From Candidatus Zipacnadia bacterium (GTDB lineage: Bacteria; Armatimonadota; Zipacnadia; Zipacnadales; Zipacnadaceae), in assembly GCA_029820565.1 (NCBI GenBank), contig JALGUR010000022.1:23797-87796 (forward strand): a stretch of DNA of 64,000 bases, read 5' to 3'. Positions within the stretch are counted from its first letter, which is position 1. The number at the start of each line of letters is the position of its first letter. Under the pieces are notes generated by a model that worked only from the letters and a program-made list of their open reading frames with translations, was not told the origin of the DNA and did not search any database. Shown one piece after another: positions 16,722-24,343 of the stretch. Made by a program: the position numbers and the translations under genes.

Positions 16722-17558
16722 ATGAGCAGTTCTATTCCGACACTTCCCACCATCAGGATAGGCGATTGCGAAGTCAGTAGGCTGATAATGGGCGGCAATC
16801 CCTTCTCCGGCTTCTCGCATGTCAGTACGGAACTGGATTGGGAGATGATTAGTTACTATACGATGCCCAGACTCCAAGACACTCTGGACGAAGCCTGGCG
16901 TTGTGGCATCAACACTGTCGTCTCGCGCGCCGACCGCCATATTATGCGTATGATGTTGGAGCATCGTCTAAACGGCGGCCAGATGCAATGGATTGCCCAG
17001 ACGGCAGGTGAGTTTGCTGACATCTCCGCCAATATCGCTGAGATTGCCCGCTACAAACCTATTGCTATCTTTCATCACGGCACTTACGCTGACAATGCTT
17101 GGCATCGGGGCGAGATGGCTACTATCACCGATATTGTCAAGATTATTAAAGATGCCGGGTTGCCCGCCGGAATAGCCACACACATACCGGAGGTCATCGA
17201 GTATGCTGAGGAGCACGAGTGGGAGACTGACTTCTACGCGGCTTGCTTCTATGACTTGGCTCGGGGGTATAAGTCAGCACCAGCCGTGGACCAGGACGCC
17301 TACCGCCAGGACCGGTTTCCCGATAGTGACCCGGCCCGGATGGCAAAGGTAATCCGCCAAGCGTCCAAACCATGCCTGGCCTACAAGATATTAGCGGCCA
17401 GTCGCAAGTGCGGCAGCGACGCCGAACTGAGAGCAACCTTCAAGTATGCCTTTGACAACATCAAGCCGACTGATGGGGTAGTGGTAGGAGTGTACCAAAA
17501 GTACAAGAACCAGGTCGCTCAGGATGCGCAGTTCGTACGGGAGTTATTGGTGGACTGA
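16722..17558 (+). CDS. Conserved TIM-barrel-like protein, aldo/keto-reductase-related
   Basis: A 278-residue cytosolic protein. The N-terminus (VSRLIMGGNPFSGFSHVS) and order of strands (WIAQTAG, PIAIFHHG, PAGIATHIPEVIEYAEE, FYAACFYDL, CLAYKILAASRK, GVVVGVYQKYKNQV) look like the barrel of aldo/keto reductases, but the NADPH-binding and catalytic tetrad motifs of that family are not obvious. I do not recognise a substrate. Ribosome site AAGGAG eight bases before ATG. The divergent UroD-like gene and the following Gfo/Idh gene suggest a role in carbohydrate or C1 metabolism. Not a known enzyme as far as can be told from sequence. Confidence 0.7.
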   Translation: MSSSIPTLPTIRIGDCEVSRLIMGGNPFSGFSHVSTELDWEMISYYTMPRLQDTLDEAWRCGINTVVSRADRHIMRMMLEHRLNGGQMQWIAQTAGEFADISANIAEIARYKPIAIFHHGTYADNAWHRGEMATITDIVKIIKDAGLPAGIATHIPEVIEYAEEHEWETDFYAACFYDLARGYKSAPAVDQDAYRQDRFPDSDPARMAKVIRQASKPCLAYKILAASRKCGSDAELRATFKYAFDNIKPTDGVVVGVYQKYKNQVAQDAQFVRELLVD

Positions 17559-17623
17559 GCAGGCTAACTTCGCACAGTATGTATGCGCTGAGATCCTGGT
17601 CTAAGGCGATGTCTTTGAGTCGG

Positions 17624-18655
17624 CTATAGATCCACTGGTTCGCCTTTTCCCGCTGATTCAACCATCGCGGCCAAGGCTTTAGTGATCATCAGACCATCGT
17701 ATCCGGTAATCAACGGCTCTTGACCGAGCAGCACTGAGTTGATGAAGTGTTTGATGCCCTGATTGAAAAAACCGACCGGCTCGCCCATGACATCGCCATA
17801 TAAGATGCCCCGGTTGGTCTGCTTTTCGTTGGTGGCACACACATAATCAGGCAGGGCCGCGTCAATGTTGACATAGCCGTCGGTGCATATCAATTCGAAT
17901 TTGGAATCCACGATAGACGGCATGCTTTCTGGCATAATCCAACAGCTTTCAAAGTTGCCGACACAGTCGTTCTCAAACTCCACCGTAGCCTGGTAGAAAT
18001 CAGGCGTGTCTATGCCCAGGCTCTTCAGTTTGACGCTGCGACAGACGGCGTTGACTCGTTGGGCCTCCGATTGGAAGTACCACCGCGCGATGTCATAGCG
18101 GTGACAAATGAGCCAGAACGGCAGGCGGGTGTCAGCGGCCCATGACAGCATCTGGGTAGGTACAAACAGCGTATTGTTGAGCCGGGCATAAGCATATAGT
18201 GGCTCGCCCAATTCGCCGGCGTCCAATGCGACTTTGGTCTGGGCGAAGGCATGCATCCAGCGGTTGGTCCAGTTGACCATTAGAGTCTTACCGGAGGCTT
18301 TTTGCGCCGTTAGTATAGCCTCGGCATCGGCGACGGAAGTGGCCATGGGCTTTTCTACCAGTACGTGTTTGCCCGCAGCAAAAGCGGCCTCGCAGGCCTC
18401 GCGGTGCAAATGGTCAGGCAGCGCCACCGAGACCGCCTCAATCTCGTCAATAGCCAAAAGAGCACTATAATTTTCAAAGACTTGGCCAACTCCGTACTTG
18501 GCAGCCATAGCCTCAGCACGATAAATATCAATATCAGCGATGGCCAACAGTGTAGCATTATTCGCCATCGCCACGCACTTAATATGACTTTCTCCCTGTA
18601 TTCCAGCGCCAATTACGCCGTACCCCAAGTCGCCTTCAGCATACACCTTTGACAT
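17624..18655 (-). CDS. Gfo/Idh/MocA family oxidoreductase
   Basis: A 343-residue NAD(P)-dependent dehydrogenase with a Rossmann N-domain: GVIGAGIQGESHIKCV is the dinucleotide-binding loop, ADIDIYRAEA the second strand, and HVLVEKPMATSVADAEAI the EKP motif whose lysine is catalytic. The C-terminal alpha/beta domain has the H-x4-D-like FWLICHRYDIARWYF. The substrate is probably a sugar, inositol or amino-sugar derivative and cannot be specified. It is one of two in the window (other at 41758-42762). It lies between two unrelated transcription units and may be monocistronic. Confidence 0.9.
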   Translation of the reverse strand: MSKVYAEGDLGYGVIGAGIQGESHIKCVAMANNATLLAIADIDIYRAEAMAAKYGVGQVFENYSALLAIDEIEAVSVALPDHLHREACEAAFAAGKHVLVEKPMATSVADAEAILTAQKASGKTLMVNWTNRWMHAFAQTKVALDAGELGEPLYAYARLNNTLFVPTQMLSWAADTRLPFWLICHRYDIARWYFQSEAQRVNAVCRSVKLKSLGIDTPDFYQATVEFENDCVGNFESCWIMPESMPSIVDSKFELICTDGYVNIDAALPDYVCATNEKQTNRGILYGDVMGEPVGFFNQGIKHFINSVLLGQEPLITGYDGLMITKALAAMVESAGKGEPVDL

Positions 18656-18706
18656 TAGAGTCTCCTCTTCAATCTGAGTTTGCGTCTGGCAGTGGCCTAC
18701 GCGAGA

Positions 18707-20125
18707 CTACAGCATATAGCGGCTGAGGTCCTGGTCTTCGACGATGTCTTTAAGCTGGTCGTGGACGTAGCCGGCGTCAATTGTAACCTTTTGCTCACCA
18801 ATGCCTGCAGCCTCGAAAGACAGTTCTTCCAGCAGCCGTTCCATCAGCGTGTACAGCCGCCGGGCGCCGATATTTTCAGTGGCCTCGTTGACCTGCTGGG
18901 CCAGATGGGCGACCTCGGCAATGCCCTCGGCGGTGAATTCGAGTTGAACCCCTTCGGTGGCCAGCATCGCGGTGTATTGCTTGACCAAGCAATTCTGGGG
19001 CTCGACGAGGATACGCTTGAAGTCCTCCTCGGTTAGACTGTCCAACTCAACTCTCAAGGGCAACCGGCCTTGCAGTTCGGGGATAAGGTCCGAGGGCTTG
19101 GAGATGTGGAAGGCTCCGGCGGCGATGAATAAAATATGGTTGCTATTCACTGGGCCGTACTTGGTCATTACGGTGCAGCCTTCAACGATAGGCAGAATGT
19201 CGCGCTGGACACCCTCGCGGGAAACATCCGGGCCGTGAGTGCTTTCCCGACCGGCGACTTTGTCAAGTTCGTCAAGGAAAACAATTCCGCCCTCTTCTAC
19301 CCTCTCAACCGCCTCGCGGGCTATCTCAGCGCTGTCAATTAATTTCTCGGCTTCCTGGTAGGCGAGGATGCGGCGTGCCTCGGCCACGGTGGTGCGCTTA
19401 GTGGTCTTGCGGGAAGGGAACATATTGCCCAGCATCTGCTGCATATCAAAGCCCATCTCCTCCAGACCTGCCGAAGAGAATATCTGCATGCTCTGAACAC
19501 TTGACTCTTCGACCTCAATCTCAATCTCCTGCTCTTCTAATTCCCCTGTCTCCAGGCGCTGACGAGTGAACTGGCGAATACGCTGGTTCTGCTCGGCTTG
19601 CTGCTCGCGGCGCTGGCTTTCGGCCTCGACCTGCTCCGGAGAAGGTGAAGACTTCCCCCCAGCGATTAGATCAGCCCATGGCGGCCGGGAATCGCCAGCC
19701 TCGGGGCCCACTCCTGCCAGGATATCCACCAAGCGCTCTTCGGCACGACGCTGGGCCTCCGGCTCAACTTCGGCAAGGGCTTCCTCCTCAACCATACGAT
19801 AGCCAATGTCCACCAAGTCACGGATAATGGCTTCCACGTCGCGGCCCACATAACCGACTTCGGTGAACTTGGTCGCCTCCACCTTAATAAACGGGGCATT
19901 GGCCAGGTTAGCCAGTCGCCGGGCAATCTCGGTCTTGCCGACACCCGTCGGTCCAATCATCAAGATGTTTTTGGGAATTATCTCATCGCGTAGGTCGTCG
20001 TCAACCAAGCGCCGTCGGCTCCGATTGCGTAGGGCAATGGCCACCGACCGCTTAGCCTTATCCTGGCCAATGATGTACTTGTCCAACTGTTCCACTATTT
20101 CCCTGGGCGTCAAATCGTCAATCAC
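18707..20125 (-). CDS. hslU: ATP-dependent protease ATPase subunit HslU
   Basis: AAA+ unfoldase that feeds substrates to the HslV peptidase. Its 472 residues contain TPREIVEQLDKYIIGQDKAK at the start, Walker A GPTGVGKTE, the pore-loop region FTEVGYVGRDVEAIIRD (GYVG), an I-domain insertion that is highly charged and rich in Gln/Glu, Walker B GIVFLDELDK, the sensor region HILFIAAGAFH and the C-terminal ending QDLSRYML that inserts into HslV to activate it. The start codon is GTG, overlapping the hslV stop as GTGA, so the two subunits are coupled. Confidence 0.97.
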   Translation of the reverse strand: MIDDLTPREIVEQLDKYIIGQDKAKRSVAIALRNRSRRRLVDDDLRDEIIPKNILMIGPTGVGKTEIARRLANLANAPFIKVEATKFTEVGYVGRDVEAIIRDLVDIGYRMVEEEALAEVEPEAQRRAEERLVDILAGVGPEAGDSRPPWADLIAGGKSSPSPEQVEAESQRREQQAEQNQRIRQFTRQRLETGELEEQEIEIEVEESSVQSMQIFSSAGLEEMGFDMQQMLGNMFPSRKTTKRTTVAEARRILAYQEAEKLIDSAEIAREAVERVEEGGIVFLDELDKVAGRESTHGPDVSREGVQRDILPIVEGCTVMTKYGPVNSNHILFIAAGAFHISKPSDLIPELQGRLPLRVELDSLTEEDFKRILVEPQNCLVKQYTAMLATEGVQLEFTAEGIAEVAHLAQQVNEATENIGARRLYTLMERLLEELSFEAAGIGEQKVTIDAGYVHDQLKDIVEDQDLSRYML

Positions 20126-20655
20126 TTCACTACCTCCACGGTTATATTTTCATTGGTATAGACGCATATCCCGGCTGCAATTCTTACTGCCTCTTCCGCG
20201 ATTTCGGCCGCTGACATATCCGTGTATTTCAGCATCGCCTGCGCCGCCGCCTGAGCATAGCCGCCCCCGCTACCGACACCAATAAGATCCCCATCCGGCA
20301 CTATTATATCACCAGTACCCGATACCAGCATCAGGTTGTCCTTGTCGCTAACTATCATAAGGGCCTGCAACTGACGCAGCACCTTGTCAGTCCGCCACTC
20401 CTTGGCTAACTCAACCACGGCTCGCTGCAAATTGCCGCTGTACTCGTCCAATTTAGTCTCCAATCGCTCAAACAGGGCCATAGCATCGGCCGCCGCTCCC
20501 GCGTAACCCGCCAGTATCTTCCCGTCACGCATCGTCCGCAATTTGGTGGCGGTGGACTTGAAGATAGTGTCCTCAATACTTACCTGCCCATCCCCAGCCA
20601 GCGCCGTCTCCCCACCCCGACGCACTGCAATTACCGTTGTGGAACGTATTTTCAT
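20122..20655 (-). CDS. hslV: ATP-dependent protease subunit HslV
   Basis: Proteasome-like threonine peptidase of the HslVU complex, 177 residues from the ATG at 20655. The catalytic N-terminal threonine is in STTVIAVRRGGETALAGDGQ, five residues in, so a short propeptide (MKIRS) must be removed. Other hallmarks are GKILAGYAGAAADAMALFE, LMIVSDKDNLMLVSGTGDI and GSGGGYAQAAAQAML. The frame is open far upstream through repeat sequence but the chosen start fits the family; AGAGGA lies about 12 bases ahead. In many bacteria a xerC-type recombinase gene precedes hslV; here one lies 3.7 kb upstream, across an accessory island. Confidence 0.96.
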   Translation of the reverse strand: MKIRSTTVIAVRRGGETALAGDGQVSIEDTIFKSTATKLRTMRDGKILAGYAGAAADAMALFERLETKLDEYSGNLQRAVVELAKEWRTDKVLRQLQALMIVSDKDNLMLVSGTGDIIVPDGDLIGVGSGGGYAQAAAQAMLKYTDMSAAEIAEEAVRIAAGICVYTNENITVEVVK

Positions 20656-20809
20656 TAACCAATCACATCCTCTGATTATATTATGAATCCGAAAACGTTC
20701 ATAAACCGGTTGCGCGGCCTGTACCCTTTCGGCGTGCAACCCCACATCCCTTCCGCCTTCGCTGCTGAAACAGCTTTGGCGGACAAGTCCGGCAAAAACT
20801 TTTGAAATT

Positions 20810-20873
20810 GTAGGAGCGGCATCCCTGCCGCGATCGCCTTGCCCCCGCGTCGGGACAAGAATGTCCCTCCTAC
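20810..20873. repeat. REPIN-like double-hairpin repeat, GTAGGA type (full copy)
   Basis: Ends are GTAGGA and TCCTAC. Inside are two hairpins, GCGGCA-tccc-TGCCGC and GGGACA-agaa-TGTCCC, separated by a C-rich stretch. Two hairpins between terminal inverted repeats is the build of REPIN elements, which are moved by RAYT transposases in other bacteria. Located just upstream of hslV. Confidence 0.75.
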
Positions 20874-20918
20874 CAGCGTGTGAACGTTGGCGCGTCCGCC
20901 ACATCACCCACCCCCCTG

Positions 20919-20942
20919 GTAGGAGCGGCATTCTTGCCGCGA
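20919..20942. repeat. Half copy of the GTAGGA-type repeat
   Basis: GTAGGAGCGGCATTCTTGCC and four further bases repeat the left half of the element at 20810 with changes that preserve the hairpin GCGGCA/TGCCGC. No right half follows. It lies 46 bases from the full copy, in the gap between hslV and the acetoacetate-decarboxylase-family gene; the rest of that gap (20656-20999) shows no gene. Confidence 0.65.
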
Positions 20943-20999
20943 CTGCCTTACCCCCGCTCCTCGCGTAGCATGTTGATGGCCTCTTCGGGTACTGAGCGC

Positions 21000-21812
21000 C
21001 TAACGCAGCCGCCGCGGCAAGCGGTCAATGAGTTTCAAGGGTTCCCAAACGGCCCGGCCGGCGGCCGTGACCTCCCGGATCGGTAGGTCAGCCAGCAGGT
21101 TGATCACTTTGTACTGCGTCGGGTTTTGCTCAAAACTGGACCGCTGAAAGCAGATGGTTCCCTGGCCTTCCCAGGCAGCCGTGCAGGTTCCGGACGAGGG
21201 ATAGACCGTCGCATAGGAGACGTCGGCCCCGTCGTTTTCTAAGCGGGGAATGTATTTATAGTTCAACCAATTGCCTTCGCGCCGGGCCCGTTCCAACTCA
21301 CCTCTGGCTTCAGCGGCCAGCGGGGTCAGATCGGAGACGGCCATTTCCATAATCGGATAGCCGAAGTGCGATGTGCTACCGTGCCAGGTGCCTGCCTCTT
21401 CGGTGGGGTCCGGGATGTCGGCGAAGACTTTGGCGACACCGCTGTGGTCACGGCCGCCGAGGATAGGCTCGGTCATATTCTCCCACATTATGACGCAGAA
21501 GTTACCGTGAACATCGCGATCCACCTCCCCGTCAAATATCGCGGCCACATCCACACCCACGAGGTTGTAGGCGCGTCCGGCCAGCCAGTCCACGTCCTCG
21601 CACACCGCCAGCGACACGCTGATCACAGGCTCGTCGGCGGGACGAAAAGGCTCGGGCAGCAGGCGGGCGGCCGCGTCGGGTTCGGTGAGAAAAGACACGC
21701 TGAGCGCGGTCACCTTGCCATAGTGCATGCCGCCGTGCTCCCACGGACGGGGCTCGCGAAACCAACTGGCCGTCGGCATCGTATAGGGAAAGTCGGGTTC
21801 AAGAGTGTACAT
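21000..21812 (-). CDS. Acetoacetate decarboxylase (ADC) family protein
   Basis: A 270-residue ADC-fold protein. The Schiff-base lysine region is preserved: LGGRDHSGVAKVFADI fits the pattern GRE-x-xG-x-x-K of the family, with Lys in the expected place. It also has ISVSLAVCEDVDWLAGRAYN and GNFCVIMWENMTEPI. Many ADC-like proteins of this extended type act on other beta-keto acids or are aldolase-dehydratases, so acetoacetate as substrate is not assured. The ribosome site GGAGG precedes the ATG. It stands within the repeat-rich island between hslV and the xerC-like gene and has no metabolic partner alongside, which suggests it arrived separately. Confidence 0.83.
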   Translation of the reverse strand: MYTLEPDFPYTMPTASWFREPRPWEHGGMHYGKVTALSVSFLTEPDAAARLLPEPFRPADEPVISVSLAVCEDVDWLAGRAYNLVGVDVAAIFDGEVDRDVHGNFCVIMWENMTEPILGGRDHSGVAKVFADIPDPTEEAGTWHGSTSHFGYPIMEMAVSDLTPLAAEARGELERARREGNWLNYKYIPRLENDGADVSYATVYPSSGTCTAAWEGQGTICFQRSSFEQNPTQYKVINLLADLPIREVTAAGRAVWEPLKLIDRLPRRLR

Positions 21813-21849
21813 TTGATTTCCTCCGTTCCTTGTGATGTGGAGTTCGGTT

Positions 21850-21962
21850 GGTCCGCAGCAACTCCAACCACCCCACCTTCGTTATCATAGTCAACTGCCC
21901 GGTCCCCAGTCAACTTCTTAGGCCAACCCATCCGTCTCGCAGCTTAATACAGAGAGCATCAC
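21850..21962 (-). pseudogene. Decayed DUF2283 gene fragment
   Basis: Minus-strand reading gives pieces resembling the intact DUF2283 gene at 22304-22519: DALCIKLRDG in one frame, then after a stop and frameshift RAVDYDNEGGVVGV in another, matching DALYIKLRDG and LAVDYDSEGGVAGI of the intact protein. The nucleotide match is also clear along about 110 bases. The start and C-terminal parts are missing, so this is the remnant of a second copy lying 340 bases from the living one. Confidence 0.7.
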
Positions 21963-21996
21963 TCTTGCCTCGACCGCCGTTGCGAAAGCCCCCCCT

Positions 21997-22096
21997 CGCG
22001 TAGCGCAGGTTCTTAACCTGCGCCAGGCCAAGCGGGGTTGCGGTTCGGCAAGCTCACCGTCCTGAGCCTGCCGAAGGAGAGAACCCCGCCTACGCG
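21997..22096. repeat. REPIN-like double-hairpin repeat, CGTAG type (copy 2)
   Basis: Terminal inverted repeat CGCGTAG/CTACGCG. The first hairpin is GCGCAGGTT-ctt-AACCTGCGC; the second is a long stem GCGGGGTT/AACCCCGC enclosing TTCGGCAAGCTCA/TGAGCCTGCCGAA. It is the inverted match of 8117-8246. An imperfect copy of about 33 bases (ATACAGAG...CGACCGCCGTT) flanks it on both sides, at 21947-21981 and 22106-22138. Confidence 0.8.
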
Positions 22097-22227
22097 GTGA
22101 AGAATATACAGAGTATGACTCTTGCCGCGACCGCCGTTTGGAGGGGCCGTGTCGAGCGAAGCGAGGCCGGCCCGCTCTGGCAGTTTTTACTTCTTAGCCG
22201 CTGCATCCTCACCCCGACCGCTGATTA

Positions 22228-22290
22228 GTGGCACGGGCTTCCAGCCCGTGATAGATTCAAGTAGGGCCACAGGCAGGATGCCTGTGCCAC
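22228..22290. repeat. REPIN-like double-hairpin repeat, GTGGCAC type
   Basis: Ends GTGGCAC (22228-22234) and GTGCCAC (22284-22290) are inverted. Within lie the hairpins CACGGGCT-tcc-AGCCCGTG (22232-22250) and CACAGGCA-gga-TGCCTGTG (22268-22286). Same construction as the other repeats in this island, different sequence. Elements of this sequence type are common between genes in environmental genomes. The region 22139-22227 has no gene. Confidence 0.78.
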
Positions 22291-22303
22291 CACATCCTTA
22301 CAA

Positions 22304-22519
22304 TTACTCACCAGCCGTCACCAGTTTCTCGAAACTAACCTCCAGGGCATCGCTAGCCGCAAAGGCGGTGTCCTTCGCCCGCAGAAGCTCAATTCCAGCT
22401 ACCCCACCTTCGCTGTCATAATCAACCGCGAGGTCCTCAGTGAGCCGCTCAGTGCGCGCCACTCCGTCTCGCAGCTTGATATAGAGAGCATCAACTTCCG
22501 GATCATAGGTTATCTTCAT
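22304..22519 (-). CDS. DUF2283 protein, antitoxin-like partner
   Basis: A 71-residue protein with the DUF2283 pattern: MKITYDPEVDALYIKLRDG, then TEDLAVDYDSEGGVAGIELL and an Ala-rich tail. DUF2283 genes usually sit directly after a DUF4258 gene and the pair is treated as a putative toxin-antitoxin module, although few pairs have been tested. The ATG at 22519 is chosen because AAGGGG precedes it at eight bases; a GTG at 22528 is an alternative. It overlaps the DUF4258 gene by 17 bases. A decayed duplicate lies downstream at 21850. Confidence 0.85.
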   Translation of the reverse strand: MKITYDPEVDALYIKLRDGVARTERLTEDLAVDYDSEGGVAGIELLRAKDTAFAASDALEVSFEKLVTAGE

Positions 22520-22793
22520 TCCTGCCACCCCTTACTGAAGAGTAGTAAGCGTACACCGTAATTACAACTATACACGCGTCCTCTTCTGTAAACACACACC
22601 TTACGGTTTTGTGTTCATAGAATTGTCCTTGCCACAAACTGTTATACTCAAAAGTCTTCTCGCACTCAAGCCGATTGTAGCGCGCCGGCAACCATTCCGA
22701 TTCCCTGATGGCCCCGATTACCTCGTCTTGTGTCGCTCCCCGATCGGCGAGTCGCTGACTGGCATGGGTTGAGAATTTGATCGGCTTTGTCAT
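22503..22793 (-). CDS. DUF4258 protein, toxin-like partner
   Basis: A 96-residue protein of the DUF4258 family: FSTHASQRLADRGATQDEVI is the typical opening with the His and Arg of this group, followed by a beta sheet (CEKTFEYNSLWQGQFYEHK, VRCVFTEEDACIVVITVYA). DUF4258 resembles small RelE/BrnT-like folds, and it is generally encoded beside DUF2283. Toxicity and RNase activity are inferred from this pairing only. It ends inside the DUF2283 gene, so the two are coupled; the HicB-like gene starts the same leftward run 17 bases upstream. Confidence 0.84.
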   Translation of the reverse strand: MTKPIKFSTHASQRLADRGATQDEVIGAIRESEWLPARYNRLECEKTFEYNSLWQGQFYEHKTVRCVFTEEDACIVVITVYAYYSSVRGGRNEDNL

Positions 22794-22810
22794 TTGGGTA
22801 AGATAGGCGC

Positions 22811-23065
22811 CTAAGGGGCACTGGGCACCTCGGCCTCAAAGTGGACTATCGTAGGCTGCTCAGTTGCGCGAGGTTCTTCAAAGTATAGTTCCACCGCCTC
22901 GCGCAGCATTCTAATAGCCTCATCGGCAGAGGAGCCCTGGCTGGCGACGTCAACCTCCACACATTGGGCTACATACAGGTCGTCCTCCTGCCAAACCATC
23001 GCCGTGAATCCCCGCATAACTGGCTTAATATCCTCGTGTTTAGACTTATCCAGTTTCTTTGCCAT
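22811..23065 (-). CDS. HicB-like antitoxin-fold protein
   Basis: An 84-residue protein whose middle matches the HicB/UPF0150 fold: FTAMVWQEDDLYVAQCVEVD, VASQGSSADEAIRMLREAVELYFEE. In hicAB loci this domain masks the HicA mRNA-cleaving toxin. No HicA is next to it; the neighbour is a DUF4258 gene, which also has a small toxin-like fold, so a mixed module is possible. There is no C-terminal DNA-binding helix-turn-helix. AGGAG precedes the ATG at a suitable distance. Confidence 0.82.
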   Translation of the reverse strand: MAKKLDKSKHEDIKPVMRGFTAMVWQEDDLYVAQCVEVDVASQGSSADEAIRMLREAVELYFEEPRATEQPTIVHFEAEVPSAP

Positions 23066-23124
23066 TGTTCTTCTCCTACCCTAATATTATAACCAGCCTT
23101 AGCCTGCGGTCAACGCCTCTGCCC

Positions 23125-23280
23125 TCAGAACGGCCACTTCCAGACCTTGCTCACCAACTTCCTGCCGATATACTTGTTCTTCAGCCTGGTCGCTATGCGC
23201 CGGGGCTTGAAACTCAACAGCGTCTCAATATCATTAGCCACCCGCGCTAATTTGTATAGAGAACTAACTAATTTGCTCAT
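23125..23280 (-). CDS. Small basic protein (51 residues)
   Basis: MSKLVSSLYKLARVANDIET begins a 51-residue Lys/Arg-rich protein (pI clearly basic) that continues with LLSFKPRRIATRLKNKYIG and ends KVWKWPF. Small proteins with a VANDIEx...GKPxRIxRRxKNK pattern are known in phages and in bacterial accessory regions, with no assigned role. The codon pattern fits a real gene and it fills the gap between the HicB-like gene and the membrane gene at 23312. The ribosome site is weak. Too short for usual ORF lists. Confidence 0.6.
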   Translation of the reverse strand: MSKLVSSLYKLARVANDIETLLSFKPRRIATRLKNKYIGRKLVSKVWKWPF

Positions 23281-23311
23281 AATGGCCCTGGTCTGCTGAC
23301 AAGCACCGATC

Positions 23312-24238
23312 TCAGAACTCTTGAATGTCGGTTACGCTTAGGGCCGATAACAAAAGGTTATGCGCCGCCACTTCTTTCGGACAGATACGACCAATCCCAA
23401 AATGGGTAGCGTATGGGAATATCGGCTGCCTGAAGTTGGTGTCCGAGATAATTTCTCTCTTCTTGCGGCCTTCAATGTCGGTTACGGCGAGCTTCATGCC
23501 CTTCGGTCCCCACGTCATACCGACCTCATACCAGCGTTGTGGTCCGAGCGCCGTGTCGTGCGTAATATCCACCCAATCCCCACTTGAGTCACCCAAGTGC
23601 CGTTTGTACGCAAGCTTCAAGTGCCAATCAGTATCTACTTTTAGATATAAATCAGGCATGGGCTCTTCTTCCCAGTTGCCAGTCGACAAAATGATACCCG
23701 CGATGAACTGATCCGGCTGAGGGAATTTAACACACAAGGTTATGGTACCCTGGGCTAGCGGCAGTGGCTTCCAGTACCTGATGAACCCATTCTCACCGAT
23801 CTGGACAACTTTACCCCTGATACCATCCATTTCTGCGTACATTCGCTCATATTCCTTCGGTATATAGCCACCCGCATTCGTCTCCAGCCCTTCTAGAGTA
23901 TCATGAAGCACCACCGACGTCGCAGCCCATCTATACGTATCTATGGTAATCCTGGGAACTCGCAGGATCCGATACCAGATTGCCTGCCCGACTAGGAACA
24001 GGCCGATCCCCAGGAATATCCACGGTAGCAAACTAGCCAATAGTTGCCAGACCAAGCTTGCCACTGCTACGCTCAGTACCAGTAAAGGGAACGTCAACTT
24101 CAACAGCAATCCTGCGGCTCGCGGCCAGGCTCGTCGCAGCGAGGTTTCGATTGCTTTCCCCCACAAGCCGTACATGATGAGACTAATGAAGGTCGCGGCA
24201 ACGGTGACGACGGAGGTGACGACGCCATCTGAAGTCAT
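23312..24238 (-). CDS. Membrane protein with C-terminal concanavalin-like domain
   Basis: A 308-residue protein I do not recognise. It has about three N-terminal membrane segments (VTSVVTVAATFISLIMYGLW; LLLKLTFPLLVLSVAVASLV; LLPWIFLGIGLFLVGQAIWY), and then a soluble part of about 190 residues. That part looks like a jelly-roll: GTITLCVKFPQPDQFIAGII, LYLKVDTDWHLKLAYKRH, WYEVGMTWGPKGMKLAVTDI, the last being the typical WHHVAxTWD-like strand of LamG/laminin-G-type domains. It may display a binding domain at the membrane surface. It lies in the accessory island and no neighbour explains it. Confidence 0.6.
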   Translation of the reverse strand: MTSDGVVTSVVTVAATFISLIMYGLWGKAIETSLRRAWPRAAGLLLKLTFPLLVLSVAVASLVWQLLASLLPWIFLGIGLFLVGQAIWYRILRVPRITIDTYRWAATSVVLHDTLEGLETNAGGYIPKEYERMYAEMDGIRGKVVQIGENGFIRYWKPLPLAQGTITLCVKFPQPDQFIAGIILSTGNWEEEPMPDLYLKVDTDWHLKLAYKRHLGDSSGDWVDITHDTALGPQRWYEVGMTWGPKGMKLAVTDIEGRKKREIISDTNFRQPIFPYATHFGIGRICPKEVAAHNLLLSALSVTDIQEF

Positions 24239-24343
24239 CTTTCAACACCCCTTCATTCAGAAAGTCAGCTTCGTGTGTTAATCAAGCGCTGTGTCCTCCC
24301 AAGTAGCTGAAGGGACAATGCAACCTATCCTTCAGCGTCTAAC

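Noticed and set aside
20656..20931. Upstream extension of hslV
   Set aside because: The frame is open but translates repeat sequence; HslV needs a catalytic Thr near its N-terminus, which the start at 20655 gives.
21710..21931. 73-codon frame overlapping the ADC-family gene start
   Set aside because: It joins part of the decayed DUF2283 copy with antisense sequence of the ADC gene; only the 21850-21962 part has meaning.
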